64,000 nucleotides of DNA from Methylobacterium tardum (GTDB lineage: Bacteria; Pseudomonadota; Alphaproteobacteria; Rhizobiales; Beijerinckiaceae), in NCBI RefSeq assembly GCF_023546765.1, contig NZ_CP097484.1, positions 4,781,501 through 4,845,500 on the forward strand, written 5' to 3'. Positions 1-9,157 of the stretch are shown here, one piece after another (position 1 is the first letter of the stretch; the number at the start of each line of letters is the position of its first letter). Position numbers and translations under genes: made by a program. The notes under the pieces are model-generated. The model saw nothing but the letters and a program-made list of their open reading frames with translations. It was not told where the DNA came from and did no database searches.

Positions 1-156
1 TACGGCACCGAGCGGGCGCTGGAGACCTACTACGCCCTGAACCTGACCAAGTTCGTGACCCTGACCTTCGACTACCAGTTCATCGACAATCCCGGCTACA
101 ACCGCGACCGCGGGCCGGCGCATTTCTTCGCCTCGCGGCTCCACGCGGATTTCTGA
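1..156 (+). CDS. carbohydrate porin (OprB-like), C-terminal end only
   Basis: This open frame enters from the left edge and stops at TGA 154-156, giving 51 residues. They look like the last strands of an outer-membrane beta barrel: alternating aromatic and polar residues (LTFDYQFIDNPGYNRDRGP), a loop with the N-P-G-Y-N-x-D-R-G-P pattern seen in OprB-type carbohydrate-selective porins, and a terminal phenylalanine, the usual BAM recognition residue. The N-terminal signal peptide and most of the barrel lie outside the window. Another 16-18-strand porin is possible. The gene converges on lipB with only 11 bases between the stops. Confidence 0.7.
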   Translation, partial: YGTERALETYYALNLTKFVTLTFDYQFIDNPGYNRDRGPAHFFASRLHADF

Positions 157-167
157 TCGCGGTCCGG

Positions 168-899
168 TCAGTCCGCCGCCTCGATCACCGTCGATCCGAA
201 AATATCCTCGAAGGCGGCCCGGAGCTGCATATCGACCTCGGCCATGCTCACCGGCAGTCCGAGGTCTACCAGGCTCGTCACCCCGTGCTCCCGCACGCCG
301 CAGGGCACGATCCCGTCGAAATGCGTGAGATCGGGCTCGACGTTCAGGCTGATGCCGTGGAAGCTGACCCAGCGGCGGACCCGGATGCCGATCGCCGCGA
401 TCTTGTCCTCGACGCCGGGGCCCTTCTCGGGGCGGCGCACCCAGACGCCGACCCGGTCCTCCCGACGCTCGGCGCGGACATTGAAGGCGGCCAGCGTCTC
501 GATCAGCCACGCCTCCAGGCTCGCCACATAGGCGCGGAGGTCGCGGCTACGCCGGTCGAGGTCGAGCATCACGTAGGCGACCCGCTGACCCGGGCCGTGA
601 TAGGTGTACTGCCCGCCGCGCCCGGTGGCGTGAACCGGGAAACGGTCCGGCGCCACGAGGTCCTCGGACCGGGCCGAGGTGCCGGCCGTGTAGAGCGGCG
701 GGTGCTCCAGCAGCCAGACGCATTCCGCCGCCGCGCCGCGGGCGATCGCCTCCGCCCGCGCCTCCATCCAGGCGAGCGCGGGCGCGTAGTCCACCGGCGC
801 GTCGCTCACGCGCCAGCCGACCGGCCCGGCGACCGGATCGGAGCCGGGCCGCTTCGGGAAGGCGTGCGGACTGACCGTGAGGCGGGGCGCGTTTACCAA
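168..899 (-). CDS. lipB: octanoyltransferase LipB (lipoyl synthesis)
   Basis: 243 residues. LipB moves the octanoyl group from acyl carrier protein to the lipoyl domains of 2-oxoacid dehydrogenases and GcvH in the cytosol; LipA then inserts sulfur. The family signature [12 protein letters not shown] is at residues 94-105. The expected catalytic lysine is in the [10 protein letters not shown] segment (about K166) and the thioester-forming cysteine in [15 protein letters not shown] (about C200). An N-terminal extension of about 25 residues precedes the conserved domain, so the real start could be slightly downstream of ATG 899. LipA is not in the window. The gene stands alone, convergent with the porin and divergent from the SpoA-domain gene. 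Confidence 0.95.
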   Translation of the reverse strand: MVNAPRLTVSPHAFPKRPGSDPVAGPVGWRVSDAPVDYAPALAWMEARAEAIARGAAAECVWLLEHPPLYTAGTSARSEDLVAPDRFPVHATGRGGQYTYHGPGQRVAYVMLDLDRRSRDLRAYVASLEAWLIETLAAFNVRAERREDRVGVWVRRPEKGPGVEDKIAAIGIRVRRWVSFHGISLNVEPDLTHFDGIVPCGVREHGVTSLVDLGLPVSMAEVDMQLRAAFEDIFGSTVIEAAD

Positions 900-987
900 G
901 GGTTCACCATCCTGCGTCGATGGTCGAAGCCTTCAACATTCGCGGCCGGCGCTGGCAAGGACCGGCCGCGAGACGGGATGGCGGGCG

Positions 988-1293
988 GTGGCGGTCTTCG
1001 AGACCCTCAAGGTCGATCTGACGGTGGTGCTGGGCCGCGCGCGCATGCCGCTGCACATGCTCCTGCGCATGGGCCGTGGCGCCGTGATCGAGTTGGAGGC
1101 CAGCGACAGCGACATGGTCGAGATCCTGGCCAACGACCACCCGATCGCCCGCGGCCAGATCGTGGTGACCGGCGACCGGATCTCCGTCGAGGTGACGGAA
1201 CTGATCCGCAAGGCAGCCTCGATCGTGGAGCCCGGCATCAGCATCGGCGACGGCGCGACCCCTTTCCTGGACGGCGGCTACGATTCCCCGTGA
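988..1293 (+). CDS. FliN/SpoA-domain protein (flagellar motor switch-like)
   Basis: About 101 residues forming little more than one SpoA (FliN/YscQ C-terminal) domain: the VDLTVVLGRARMPL strand, the LRMGRGAVIELE turn, the LANDHPIARGQIVV segment and the V-T-x-L ending are all typical of FliN. FliN sits in the C-ring of the flagellar switch and sets rotation direction. The frame is open upstream to 877, but that part overlaps lipB and does not look like protein, so GTG 988 is chosen; the ribosome site is weak. No other flagellar gene is nearby, so it could be a second FliN or a stand-alone SpoA partner. Confidence 0.75.
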   Translation: MAVFETLKVDLTVVLGRARMPLHMLLRMGRGAVIELEASDSDMVEILANDHPIARGQIVVTGDRISVEVTELIRKAASIVEPGISIGDGATPFLDGGYDSP

Positions 1294-1414
1294 GCGGAGC
1301 GCTTGTCGGCGGCGGATCGATCTGTTATCCGCTGCGCCGCGCGACACGAAAGCGGCCCCGGGTTCTCCCGCGGGGCGCGACGGTCGGGCAAGCGGACCGG
1401 TCTTTGCGTCCGAT

Positions 1415-1499
1415 GCGGCCATGGCGGAATTGGTAGACGCGCTAGCTTGAGGTGCTAGTCCCGCGAGGGGTGGAGGTTCGAGTCCTCTTGGCCGCACCA
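1415..1499 (+). tRNA. tRNA-Leu (anticodon GAG)
   Basis: An 85-base cloverleaf. The acceptor arm GCGGCCA (1415-1421) pairs with TGGCCGC (1489-1495), followed by discriminator A and an encoded CCA at 1497-1499. The anticodon stem CTAGC/GCTAG encloses loop TTGAGGT with anticodon GAG. The long variable arm (TCCCGCGAGGGG region) marks a class II tRNA, as expected for leucine, and the T arm carries GGTTCGAGTCC. It decodes CUC and CUU leucine codons. Confidence 0.97.
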
Positions 1500-1682
1500 A
1501 CCTTTTCTTGAACGTTCAGAAGAGGTCGGGGCGAAACGATGTGACGGATGCGCTCGGCTGCCGGGCAGCGGCCCCGTCCATGATCTCTCGAAATGCTGCG
1601 CCTGAGCGGCCGAACCGCGATGATGAAGGCGCGGGCCGGTTCTTCCGAACCCGCGCGCGACGCGTCGGGATCGGGCGCTCGT

Positions 1683-3674
1683 TCAATCCGTCGAGCCCTC
1701 CGGCAGCCCGGCCATCCGCGCCCCTTCGGCGATATGCGCATATTCCTTCACGAAGGTCGGATTTCGTGAGTAGTCGGCATTGGCCAGCGTATGCACCGTG
1801 TACCCGGGCATGAGCTTGAGGACATTGTCGATCGCGTCCTTCGCCTGCTCCTTGTGACCCAGCCACGCATGCGCCACAGCCAGATCAATATACGCAAAGA
1901 AGTACGGCGTGTGCCCGACGGATCGGTTGCACCACTTGATGGCCTCCTCCCAATGCTTCAAATGGGTGTGGGCATGGCAGATGTAATACTCCCACGCGTT
2001 CAGGAGCGGATCCTTCGGGCTCAGACGGATTGCCTTCTCGACATGCCCGAACGTCTTGTCGGCGTTTCCGTCCCAGAGATTGATGATTCCGGCAAGCGCG
2101 TGCGCAATCGCCATGTTGGGATCGTACTCGACGGCGACCGCGATCTCCCGCAGCCCCAGCGCGAAATCCTTCGTCGCACGAAGGACCTCCGCCTTCACGT
2201 AATGGGCCATCGAACTTTGCGGATTGGCCGCGAGACCTTCGTCCGCGAGCTGTAAGGCGAGCCGGGAATCGGCAGCGACATTCTTGCTGACCCGCGTGTT
2301 GACGGCTTGCGCTATGGCTCGCGCGAGGCCGATCTTGGCTTGAGGATTGTTGATGTCGATCTTCAAGCTCTGCTCGAACTTGTCGCGCGCCTCCAGCGTA
2401 TTGGCGGGCGTTCGCGGCCTGTTCATGGCCGCCCAGCCGAGCATATTCAGGTCGGCGGCTGTCGGATTGAGCGAACCTTCCCGCAGGATCCTCAATCCTT
2501 CGGCCTGGCTGAGCTGGATATCCAGTGATCGCGCGAGTCTCGCAACGAACTCGGCTTGAAGCTCTCCCAATCGGCTCCGCTCACCATCGAACCGGTCGGC
2601 CCAGATGTGCGCGCCCGTCTCGGTGGAGATAAGCTGCGCATTCAGAACCACATGATCTCCGGTGCGCCGAACACTCCCTTCCAGCGCGTACCGGACACCC
2701 AGATCACGACCGAGCTGTTTCACGTCGACAGCCCTGCCCTTGTAGGTGAAGGCCGTGTTGCGCGCGATCACGAAGCTGCCGGCGAGGTGCGACAGGTCTG
2801 TGGTCAGGTCCTCGGTCAATCCATCGGCGAAGAAATCCTGCTCCGGATCGTTGCTCAGGTTGGCAAACGGCAGCACCACGATCGAGAGCGGCGGCAGCGG
2901 CTTCGGCGGCAGACCGTTCTGGACGGCGAGCGTCTGCTCCGACTTCGGGGCGGCGCGAGGCCAGAGAGACCAGACCGTACCGCCCGCGACGACGAGGATC
3001 GCGGCGCCCGCGAGGCAAGCTCCTGCGGCAACGCCGAGACCGCGGCGCGCCCGCGCCGCCGGGGCAGGAGCCGGGAGCGGAACTCCGCCGGTTGCGGCGG
3101 GCGGCTCGTCCGCGTCGTCCTCCTCATCGTCGGGCGGCGCCAAGGTCTGGACGGCCTGCGCGGAGAGGGCGAAGACGCCGATCGGGCGCGCGATGTTCTT
3201 GAGATCCAGCTTGCCCCTGTCCTCGAAGCGGTAGGGCACCTTGTCGCGCACCTGCTCGTGGACCGAGCGCGACACGCACAGCCCGCCAGGCTCGGACAAA
3301 GGTTCGAGACGCGCCGCCACGTTGACGCCGTCCCCGAACAGGTCCCCGTCCGGCTGGGCAATCACGTCGCCGACGTTGATCCCGAAGCGCAGCTTGAACC
3401 GCCTGTTATCCGGCAACGCGGACTCGAACCCGGCCATCGCCCGCTGAATGCGGATCGCACACGAGACGGCTCTCAAGGGGCTGGGGAACTCGACCAGCAG
3501 GCCGTCGCCCATCGACTTCACGATGCGCCCCTGCGCGGCCTTGATGGCAGGATCGGTGACGTCGCGTCGGAGTATTTTGAGGCGTCGTATCGTACCCGCT
3601 TCGTCGGCTCCCATCAGCCGACTGTAACCGACGATATCGGCAACGAGGATAGCCGCCAGACGCCTAGCCATCAC
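1683..3674 (-). CDS. class III adenylate cyclase with TolB-like and TPR domains
   Basis: 663 residues. Residues 1-160 are a class III nucleotide cyclase: VADIVGYSRLM with metal-binding Asp 13, MGDGLLVEF with the second Asp (about 57), and GDGVNVAARLEPL carrying the transition-state Asn and Arg. After a proline- and acid-rich linker there is one membrane helix (about 210-235, GVAAGACLAGAAILVVAG). A TolB N-terminal-like domain follows (SIVVLPFANLSNDPEQDFF onward, about 265-370), then TPR-type helical repeats to the C terminus. This architecture is common in Rhizobiales, where the C-terminal part is thought to sense or scaffold; the signal is unknown. Its base composition is clearly lower in GC than the neighbouring genes. 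Transcribed alone, towards the tRNA. Confidence 0.9.
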   Translation of the reverse strand: MMARRLAAILVADIVGYSRLMGADEAGTIRRLKILRRDVTDPAIKAAQGRIVKSMGDGLLVEFPSPLRAVSCAIRIQRAMAGFESALPDNRRFKLRFGINVGDVIAQPDGDLFGDGVNVAARLEPLSEPGGLCVSRSVHEQVRDKVPYRFEDRGKLDLKNIARPIGVFALSAQAVQTLAPPDDEEDDADEPPAATGGVPLPAPAPAARARRGLGVAAGACLAGAAILVVAGGTVWSLWPRAAPKSEQTLAVQNGLPPKPLPPLSIVVLPFANLSNDPEQDFFADGLTEDLTTDLSHLAGSFVIARNTAFTYKGRAVDVKQLGRDLGVRYALEGSVRRTGDHVVLNAQLISTETGAHIWADRFDGERSRLGELQAEFVARLARSLDIQLSQAEGLRILREGSLNPTAADLNMLGWAAMNRPRTPANTLEARDKFEQSLKIDINNPQAKIGLARAIAQAVNTRVSKNVAADSRLALQLADEGLAANPQSSMAHYVKAEVLRATKDFALGLREIAVAVEYDPNMAIAHALAGIINLWDGNADKTFGHVEKAIRLSPKDPLLNAWEYYICHAHTHLKHWEEAIKWCNRSVGHTPYFFAYIDLAVAHAWLGHKEQAKDAIDNVLKLMPGYTVHTLANADYSRNPTFVKEYAHIAEGARMAGLPEGSTD

Positions 3675-3858
3675 CTTTCCGCCCTGCGCTTATGATCCGG
3701 AACGTGGCGCCTCGCTTTACTAATCATAGCATGATGGCGATGCCCAAACGCAACTCTGGAAGAGCCATTATCCGTCTTCGACGCCGGAGTGCGGATCGTC
3801 ACTGATACGAAAACAGCATCGGCTCACTCTCAAACTCAAACTGAGTGGGAGACGATCG

Positions 3859-4077
3859 ATGCTGAAGCGCATAGCCACGTCCATCAGGCGTCTTGTCGAC
3901 AAGAATTGGAATGTTCGCGATCTTTGTCGGTTCGATTGCAGATGTCTCGAAGATATCGGGCTCGAACCAATGGACCTTGCCATCAGATCGGGATGGTCGT
4001 GCTCCGGTGTCAAGCACCACCCGTCCTGGGATGCCGAAGCGCGAGGCCGCAAAGTTCCTCGAATCGGATCATCTTGA
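3859..4077 (+). CDS. small DUF1127-like protein, C-terminally extended
   Basis: 72 residues. The first 45 resemble the short, basic DUF1127 proteins of alphaproteobacteria, which end in a (R/E)LxxLDDRxLxDIGLxRxDI motif; here the match is VRDLCRFDCRCLEDIGLEP. Some DUF1127 proteins bind RNA or influence phosphate and carbon metabolism, but no role can be assigned here. A good ribosome site (GGGAGA about 8 bases upstream) supports ATG 3859. The last 25 residues look like read-through into non-coding sequence, so the gene may have lost its original stop. It lies in an AT-rich patch unlike the rest of the window. Confidence 0.5.
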   Translation: MLKRIATSIRRLVDKNWNVRDLCRFDCRCLEDIGLEPMDLAIRSGWSCSGVKHHPSWDAEARGRKVPRIGSS

Positions 4078-4352
4078 TCCATCTGAACGCACGCATCCTT
4101 CCTCGTTCAACCGATTCGTGCCCTCGCCGGCCTGAGCCGAACGGGCGCGCGGCGACAGGACAGGGACGCGGATTGGCGATCGTCGCTCAGGGCGCTCGCA
4201 ACGTTCTAAGCCATGCTTTGAGTCAGTCTTCATTCGATCATTATTACCAATATCGGCCTATTGCTACTAGATACGCCATCATGACCGATGTTCTACTCCG
4301 CATTTTAGAGAAAAATCCTCGTAGAAAATCATCCTTTTCTGCACCGAAGCGG
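4078..4352. other. AT-rich intergenic stretch, no gene seen
   Basis: Between the DUF1127-like gene and the OPT promoter. Composition drops to about 42 percent GC by hand count in 4261-4320, against about 78 percent in 5041-5100. Frames are open in places but show no recognisable protein, and I see no stable hairpin. Confidence 0.5.
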
Positions 4353-4382
4353 TTGCGACACATCGAAAATGGCTTCTAGACT
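4353..4382 (+). promoter_or_regulatory. sigma-70-like promoter for the OPT transporter
   Basis: TTGCGA at 4353-4358 and TAGACT at 4377-4382 are separated by 18 bases, close to a housekeeping -35/-10 pair. A start of transcription about 7 bases further would leave a short untranslated leader of roughly 20 bases before ATG 4412. Called by eye. Confidence 0.4.
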
Positions 4383-4411
4383 GATCGCATCCACTCGCGA
4401 GTCCGATCAGC

Positions 4412-6355
4412 ATGGCCCGCACGCCTCAACCCGCCGAACTGACGTGGCGCGGCATCGCCCTCGGGGGCGCGATCACGCTGCTGTTCACCGCCGCCAATGC
4501 CTATCTCGGCCTGAAGGTCGGCCTCACCTTCGCCACGTCGATCCCCGCCGCCGTCATTTCCATGGTGGCGCTGCAGCGCCTGCCCGGTGCCACGATTCTG
4601 GAGAACAACATTGTCCAGACCATCGCTTCGGCGGCCGGCAACCTGTCGGCCATCATTTTCGTGCTGCCGGGACTGGTGATGATCGGCTGGTGGCAGGGCT
4701 TTCCGTGGCTCACCACGGCGGGCATCACCGCGACGGGCGGGATCCTCGGCGTGATGTTCTCCGTGCCGCTGCGCCGGGCGCTCGTGGTCGAGTCCGATCT
4801 GCCCTTTCCCGAGGGCCGCGCCGCCGCGGAGGTTCTGGCCGTCGGATCGCGCAGCCGGGCCGGCGAGGCCGACAGCGCCCGCGGGCTGCGGATCCTCGCC
4901 TGGAACGGCCTCGTCTCGGCAGCCTTCGCGGCGCTCGCGCAGACCCGGCTCGTTCTCGACAGTGCCGGCACCTGGTTCCGGGTCGGAGCCGGCGCCACAG
5001 GGATCGCCGGCAACCTGTCCTTCGCGCTGATCGGCGTCGGCCACCTCGTCGGGCCCTCGGTCGGGGCCGCGATGGCTCTGGGGCTGGCGATCGCCTGGGG
5101 CGGGCTGATCCCGCTCCTCACGGCCGAGCAGCCGCTTCCGGACGTGGGCCTGGAAGAGTGGGTCAGCACGGTCTTCCGCCAGGACGTGCGCTTCTTCGGC
5201 GCCGGCGTGATGGGCGTTGCGGCGATCTGGACGCTGGTCCGGATCGCCGGCCCGGTCCTCGGCGGCATCCGCTCGGCGCTCGCCGCCGGGCGTGCCCGAA
5301 GGGCGGGTGCGGTGCTCGCCCTTGAGGAGCGCGACCTGCCGGTCGCCGCGGTCATCGCGGTTGCCGTCGCCCTGCTCGCGCCGATCGGCTGGCTGCTGTG
5401 GAGCGTGCTGGCCGGAACGCCGCTGGAGGGGCAGGCGCTGCCACTGATCGCCGGCGCGCTGCTGTTCATCCTCGTGGTCGGGCTCGGCGTGGCGGCGGTG
5501 ACCGGCTACATGGCCGGCCTGATCGGCGCGTCGAACTCACCCCTGTCGGGCGTCGGGATCCTGGCCGTCCTGGCGAGCGCCGCGCTGCTGCTGGGTCTGT
5601 TCGGCCGCGCGGCGGATCCCCAGAGCACCCGGGCGCTGGTCGCCTACGCCCTGGCGGTCACCGGCATCGTGTTCGGCGTCGCCACCATCGCGAACGACAA
5701 CCTCCAGGATCTCAAGACCGGCCAGCTCGTCGGCGCGACACCCTGGAAGCAGCAGGTTGCCCTGATCGTCGGCGTGGCCTTCGGCTCGGTGATCATCTCG
5801 CCGGTCCTGAACCTCCTCGGGGCAAGCTTCGGCTTTGCGGGGGCGCCCGGGGCGGGTCCGAACGCGCTCGCGGCGCCGCAGGCCGGGCTGATCTCCGCCC
5901 TGGCGCGGGGCGTACTGACCGGCGACGCCAACTGGCGCATGCTGGGTTGGGGCGCGGCCGCGGGGCTGGGCCTCGTCGCGCTGGATGCGGGGCTCGGCCG
6001 CCTGAAGGCGCTGCGCCTGCCGCCGCTCGCGGTCGCACTCGGGATCTACCTGCCGATGAAGCTGGTGCTGCCGCTGGTGGCGGGCGCCGTGATCGGCACC
6101 CTTTACGACCTCTGGGCCCGGGGCCGCCCCGATCCCGGGCGGGCCCTGCGCATGGGCACGCTCACGGCGACCGGCCTCATCGTCGGCGAGAGCCTCTGGG
6201 GCGTCGCATTCGCGCTGATCGTCTACCTGTCGGGCGACGAGGCGCCCCTGGCGGTGGCCGCCGGCGCGGATCCGGCCCCGGCGGTCGCGGCCGGCCTGCT
6301 GCTGTTCGCGGGGTCGGGCGCGGCCCTGTATCACTACGCGCGGCGTTCGGCCTGA
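4412..6355 (+). CDS. OPT family oligopeptide or metal-chelate transporter
   Basis: 647 residues and about 14-16 hydrophobic segments, the usual size for bacterial OPT proteins. The N-terminal region matches the family closely: [28 protein letters not shown], then SIPAAVISM, and the [19 protein letters not shown] segment that is nearly invariant in bacterial members. A second conserved block, [21 protein letters not shown], lies near residues 430-450. OPT proteins import small peptides, or iron or other metals bound to chelators, with protons across the inner membrane; the substrate cannot be read from sequence. Single gene with its own apparent promoter. Confidence 0.93.
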   Translation: MARTPQPAELTWRGIALGGAITLLFTAANAYLGLKVGLTFATSIPAAVISMVALQRLPGATILENNIVQTIASAAGNLSAIIFVLPGLVMIGWWQGFPWLTTAGITATGGILGVMFSVPLRRALVVESDLPFPEGRAAAEVLAVGSRSRAGEADSARGLRILAWNGLVSAAFAALAQTRLVLDSAGTWFRVGAGATGIAGNLSFALIGVGHLVGPSVGAAMALGLAIAWGGLIPLLTAEQPLPDVGLEEWVSTVFRQDVRFFGAGVMGVAAIWTLVRIAGPVLGGIRSALAAGRARRAGAVLALEERDLPVAAVIAVAVALLAPIGWLLWSVLAGTPLEGQALPLIAGALLFILVVGLGVAAVTGYMAGLIGASNSPLSGVGILAVLASAALLLGLFGRAADPQSTRALVAYALAVTGIVFGVATIANDNLQDLKTGQLVGATPWKQQVALIVGVAFGSVIISPVLNLLGASFGFAGAPGAGPNALAAPQAGLISALARGVLTGDANWRMLGWGAAAGLGLVALDAGLGRLKALRLPPLAVALGIYLPMKLVLPLVAGAVIGTLYDLWARGRPDPGRALRMGTLTATGLIVGESLWGVAFALIVYLSGDEAPLAVAAGADPAPAVAAGLLLFAGSGAALYHYARRSA

Positions 6356-6623
6356 CGGCGCCGCAACCCGGCTCTGCATTGACTTCGCAGGCGCACACGG
6401 TCATATCGGCGGTGCAGCGTCAGCGGCCGTCATGGCCCGCTTGAGGGGGCTGCGTGACGGATCGGGCGCCTTCCGGCGTGATCCGGCCCCCCTCTTCATA
6501 ACGTGCATGCACCCGGGCCGCCCCATCACGCGGGCTGCCCCCTGCCAACGGACCGGCTCTCCAAGCGGTATCGCTCGCAGTCTCGCGACGCGCCCGGCCG
6601 GCCCTGCTGCATCGGATACATCC

Positions 6624-8162
6624 TTGACCCAATTCACCGATTTCGGCCTCGCCCAGCCCGTGCTGCGGGCGCTCAGCGAGGCCGGCTACGTCGCACCGAC
6701 GCCGATCCAGGCCCAGGCGATCCCGCCGGCCATGACGGGCCGCGACCTCTGCGGCATCGCCCAGACCGGCACCGGCAAGACTGCAGCCTTCGCGCTGCCG
6801 ATCCTGCACCGCCTGTCGCTCTCGGACCGCCGCGCCCCGCGCCGCGGCTGCCGGGTGCTGGTGCTCTCGCCGACGCGCGAGCTCGCCAACCAGATCGCCG
6901 AATCCTTCTCGGATTACGGCCGTCACCTATCCTACACCACCACGGTGGTGTTCGGCGGCGTCACCATCAGCCGCCAGGAGCGGGCGCTCGCACCGGGCGT
7001 CGACATCCTGGTCGCCACGCCGGGCCGCCTGATCGACCTGATCGAGCGCCGGTCCCTGACGCTCGACGGCGTCGAGATCCTGGTCCTCGACGAGGCCGAC
7101 CAGATGCTCGACCTCGGCTTCATCCACGCCCTCAAACGCATCGTGAAGATGCTGCCGACGCAGCGCCAAAGCCTGTTCTTCTCGGCCACCATGCCGAAGA
7201 ACATCGCCGGGCTCGCATCCCAGTACCTCACCGATCCGGTCCAGGTCGCGGTGACGCCCGTCGCCACCACGGCCGAGCGGGTCGAGCAGCAGGTGATCTT
7301 CGTCCATACCGGCGCCAAGCAGGCGCTGCTGGGCCATATCCTGCGCGATCCGGCGATCGAGCGCGTCCTCGTCTTCACCCGTACCAAGCACGGGGCGGAC
7401 CGGGTCGTGCGCGGCCTCGACAAGGTCGGCATCGCGGCGGCGGCGATCCACGGCAACAAGAGCCAGCCCCAGCGCGAGCGGGCGCTCGCCGCCTTCAAGG
7501 ACGGCACCTGCCGGGTTCTGGTCGCCACCGACATCGCCGCCCGCGGCATCGACGTCGAGGGCGTGAGCCACGTGGTCAATTTCGACCTGCCGAACATTCC
7601 CGAGAGCTACGTCCACCGGATCGGCCGCACCGCCCGCGCCGGCGCGGACGGCCTCGCCATCTCGTTCTGCAACGACGAGGAGAAGGCCTACCTGCGCGAC
7701 ATCGAGCGCGTGACCCGGCAGAAGGTGCCGGTCGCGGGCTTCCCCGAGGGCTTCAACCCGCCGTCGCGTCAGGAGGCGGCCGAGATCGCTCGCGAGGAGG
7801 AGCGCCGGCCGGAGCGTCAGCAGCAGCGTCCCGGCGGCGGTCGCCAGGGCCAGCGGCCCCGTCAGCAGCAGGGCCGCCCCCAGCAGGGCCGGCCCGAAGG
7901 CGGCCGCGGGTTTGGCGGCCAGGGCGCGCCCCGTCAGGGCCGCCCCCAGGAGGGCCGGGCCGATGGCCGCGGCCACGCTCCGCAGCACGCCCCGCAGGGT
8001 CGTGAGACCCGCGCGGACCGGCCCGCCCGGCCGCAGGGTGAGCGCCCGAACCAGGGCCGCCCGAACCGGGACGCCCGGCCCCAGCGGGCGGATGCCCGCC
8101 CGCGCAGCGGCGGCAATGAGGGCCGCAGCATCGGTTGGCTGGAGCGGGCGCCCCGCTCCTGA
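6624..8162 (+). CDS. DEAD-box RNA helicase (RhlE-like) with disordered RGG-type tail
   Basis: 512 residues from a TTG start. The helicase core has all motifs: F-x-x-F-G-L and the PTPIQ Q motif, AQTGTGKT (motif I, about 46-53), PTRELA, GG and TPGR, DEAD, SAT, then [12 protein letters not shown] and HRIGRTAR in the second lobe. From about residue 395 the protein becomes a low-complexity tail rich in Gln, Arg, Gly and Pro, typical of RNA-binding tails in RhlE-type helicases that act in ribosome assembly and RNA decay in the cold. TTG 6624 is chosen because it begins exactly at the conserved TQFTDFGL; the frame is open back to 6432 but that part has no family similarity. A strong terminator follows. 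Confidence 0.92.
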   Translation: MTQFTDFGLAQPVLRALSEAGYVAPTPIQAQAIPPAMTGRDLCGIAQTGTGKTAAFALPILHRLSLSDRRAPRRGCRVLVLSPTRELANQIAESFSDYGRHLSYTTTVVFGGVTISRQERALAPGVDILVATPGRLIDLIERRSLTLDGVEILVLDEADQMLDLGFIHALKRIVKMLPTQRQSLFFSATMPKNIAGLASQYLTDPVQVAVTPVATTAERVEQQVIFVHTGAKQALLGHILRDPAIERVLVFTRTKHGADRVVRGLDKVGIAAAAIHGNKSQPQRERALAAFKDGTCRVLVATDIAARGIDVEGVSHVVNFDLPNIPESYVHRIGRTARAGADGLAISFCNDEEKAYLRDIERVTRQKVPVAGFPEGFNPPSRQEAAEIAREEERRPERQQQRPGGGRQGQRPRQQQGRPQQGRPEGGRGFGGQGAPRQGRPQEGRADGRGHAPQHAPQGRETRADRPARPQGERPNQGRPNRDARPQRADARPRSGGNEGRSIGWLERAPRS

Positions 8163-8190
8163 GCCTGACGGCACCGCACGCGATCACGAA

Positions 8191-8229
8191 GCCGCCCGGG
8201 ACGAGGCCGTCCCGGGCGGCTTTCTCTTT
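8191..8229 (+). terminator. rho-independent terminator of the DEAD-box helicase gene
   Basis: GCCGCCCGGGAC and GTCCCGGGCGGC form a perfect 12-base stem with a six-base loop (8191-8220), followed at once by TTTCTCTTT. It lies 29 bases after the helicase stop. Confidence 0.9.
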
Positions 8230-8364
8230 GTGGGTCGCTCGAGAGCTTCCATGAGGCAGCCCGCCGCGAAGGGCATCCCGTGCTCCGGCCGGAAGCTGCC
8301 CGCTCTCTTTTCACGGGAGGCCGGTCGACCCATCTCCTCCCGGATTTCACAGGGAGCCTGCACC

Positions 8365-8550
8365 ATGCGGTTCGAACTCTACCGGGACGCGAAGGGCGAA
8401 TGGCGCTGGCGCCTGCGGGCCCGCAACGGCGAGGTGATCGCGGAATCGGGCGAGGGCTATGTCCGCCGCGAGGATTGCGAGCACGGCATCGCGCTCGTGC
8501 GCCAGAGCGCCGAGGCCCGCATCGAGGACATGACGACCAAGATCGCCTGA
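8365..8550 (+). CDS. YegP-type DUF1508 small protein
   Basis: 61 residues covering a single DUF1508 (YegP) repeat: F-x-x-Y-x-D-x-x-G-x-W-R-W-R-L-x-A-x-N-G-x-x-I-A-x-S-x-x-x-Y, with the conserved tryptophans and the N-G-E-V-I-A-E-S segment at residues 21-28. YegP-like proteins are often double repeats; this is a one-repeat form that may work as a dimer. The function is unproven, although members have been linked to stress. GGAG lies about 7 bases before ATG 8365. The longer frame upstream belongs to sequence antisense to no known gene and is not used. Confidence 0.85.
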   Translation: MRFELYRDAKGEWRWRLRARNGEVIAESGEGYVRREDCEHGIALVRQSAEARIEDMTTKIA

Positions 8551-8630
8551 TCCGCGGGGGGCGGCCGAGTCTCGATACGAGCCAAGCCTCAACCCGCGAT
8601 CAACCCTGTCCGAAACGTCGCAGCAGTTAA

Positions 8631-8664
8631 GCTGCAACGCTTCCGCTCGCCCATGCGTTGCAGC
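8631..8664. repeat. perfect 10-base inverted repeat upstream of the Tyr/Arg-rich gene
   Basis: GCTGCAACGC (8631-8640) and GCGTTGCAGC (8655-8664) are exact inverse complements separated by 14 bases. They lie about 80 bases before the start of the secreted Tyr/Arg-rich gene, with no T-run after them, so they fit an operator or a leader hairpin better than a terminator. Confidence 0.55.
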
Positions 8665-8742
8665 GGTTCGAACCGGGCGGAGGTCCTCGCGTCCCGTGCG
8701 GTTCGTCGTCCGAGACGCAGTCACACGAAGGGAGTCGAGACC

Positions 8743-9009
8743 GTGCTGAGGAAATTCCTGCTCGCGGCCCTGCTGGTGCTGGGCTTCGGGGCCGCGGCAC
8801 CGCAGGGAGCGTCCGCCGCCCCCATCGGTCCTGGGCTTGCCCTGCCGGCCGGCGCCGCACCCGCTGTCACCGAGAAGGCCCAGTACTACTACCGCCGCCG
8901 CTTCTACGGCCCGCGCCCCTACTGGCGCCGTCCGTATTACGGCCGCCGGTTCTATGGCCCGCGTCCCTACTGGCGCCGCCCGTACTACGGCCGCCGGTTC
9001 TACTACTAA
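8743..9009 (+). CDS. small secreted Tyr/Arg/Pro-rich repeat protein
   Basis: 88 residues starting at GTG 8743, supported by AAGGGAG 8 bases upstream. Residues 1-26 form a clear signal peptide (LRKFLLAALLVLGFGAAAPQ then ASAAP). The mature part ends in two exact copies of a 16-residue unit, RRFYGPRPYWRRPYYG, and a partial third, RRFYY. Such short, basic, aromatic-rich exported proteins occur widely in Methylobacterium and Bradyrhizobium with no known role; they might bind the envelope, polysaccharide or metal. Followed by a strong terminator, so it is its own transcript. Confidence 0.8.
   Translation: MLRKFLLAALLVLGFGAAAPQGASAAPIGPGLALPAGAAPAVTEKAQYYYRRRFYGPRPYWRRPYYGRRFYGPRPYWRRPYYGRRFYY
8896..9006 (+). 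repeat. 48-base tandem repeat inside the Tyr/Arg-rich gene
   Basis: Two 48-base units (8896-8943 and 8944-8991) and a 15-base partial third. They differ at only a few positions, mostly silent (for example TAC/TAT, CCC/TCC), so the protein repeat is kept exact while the DNA has drifted. Confidence 0.9.
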
Positions 9010-9028
9010 GCGCCTGCTGGCTTGACCG

Positions 9029-9061
9029 GCCCGGCGGCTCCCCTGAGCCGCCGGGCTTTTT
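9029..9061 (+). terminator. rho-independent terminator after the Tyr/Arg-rich gene
   Basis: GCCCGGCGGCTC (9029-9040) and GAGCCGCCGGGC (9045-9056) form a perfect 12-base stem with loop CCCT, followed by five T residues. It starts 20 bases after the stop codon. Confidence 0.92.
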
Positions 9062-9157
9062 CATAGCGTGATTCGGGATGCGCGGACGGCGCGCCTGCTT
9101 TATTGTGCAGGGGATGGGATAGGCCACGGCAGATCGGCCCGCCCGGGAGGACGCCCG

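Noticed and set aside
1629..1656. GC-rich hairpin after tRNA-Leu as a terminator
   Set aside because: GCGCG/CGCGC with an inner GGTTC/GAACC pairs reasonably, but no T-run follows in either direction, so it is not reported as a terminator.
3799..4020. 73-residue minus-strand ORF antisense to the DUF1127-like gene
   Set aside because: Text looks fairly protein-like, but it lacks a recognisable family, while the plus-strand frame has a DUF1127 motif and a ribosome site.
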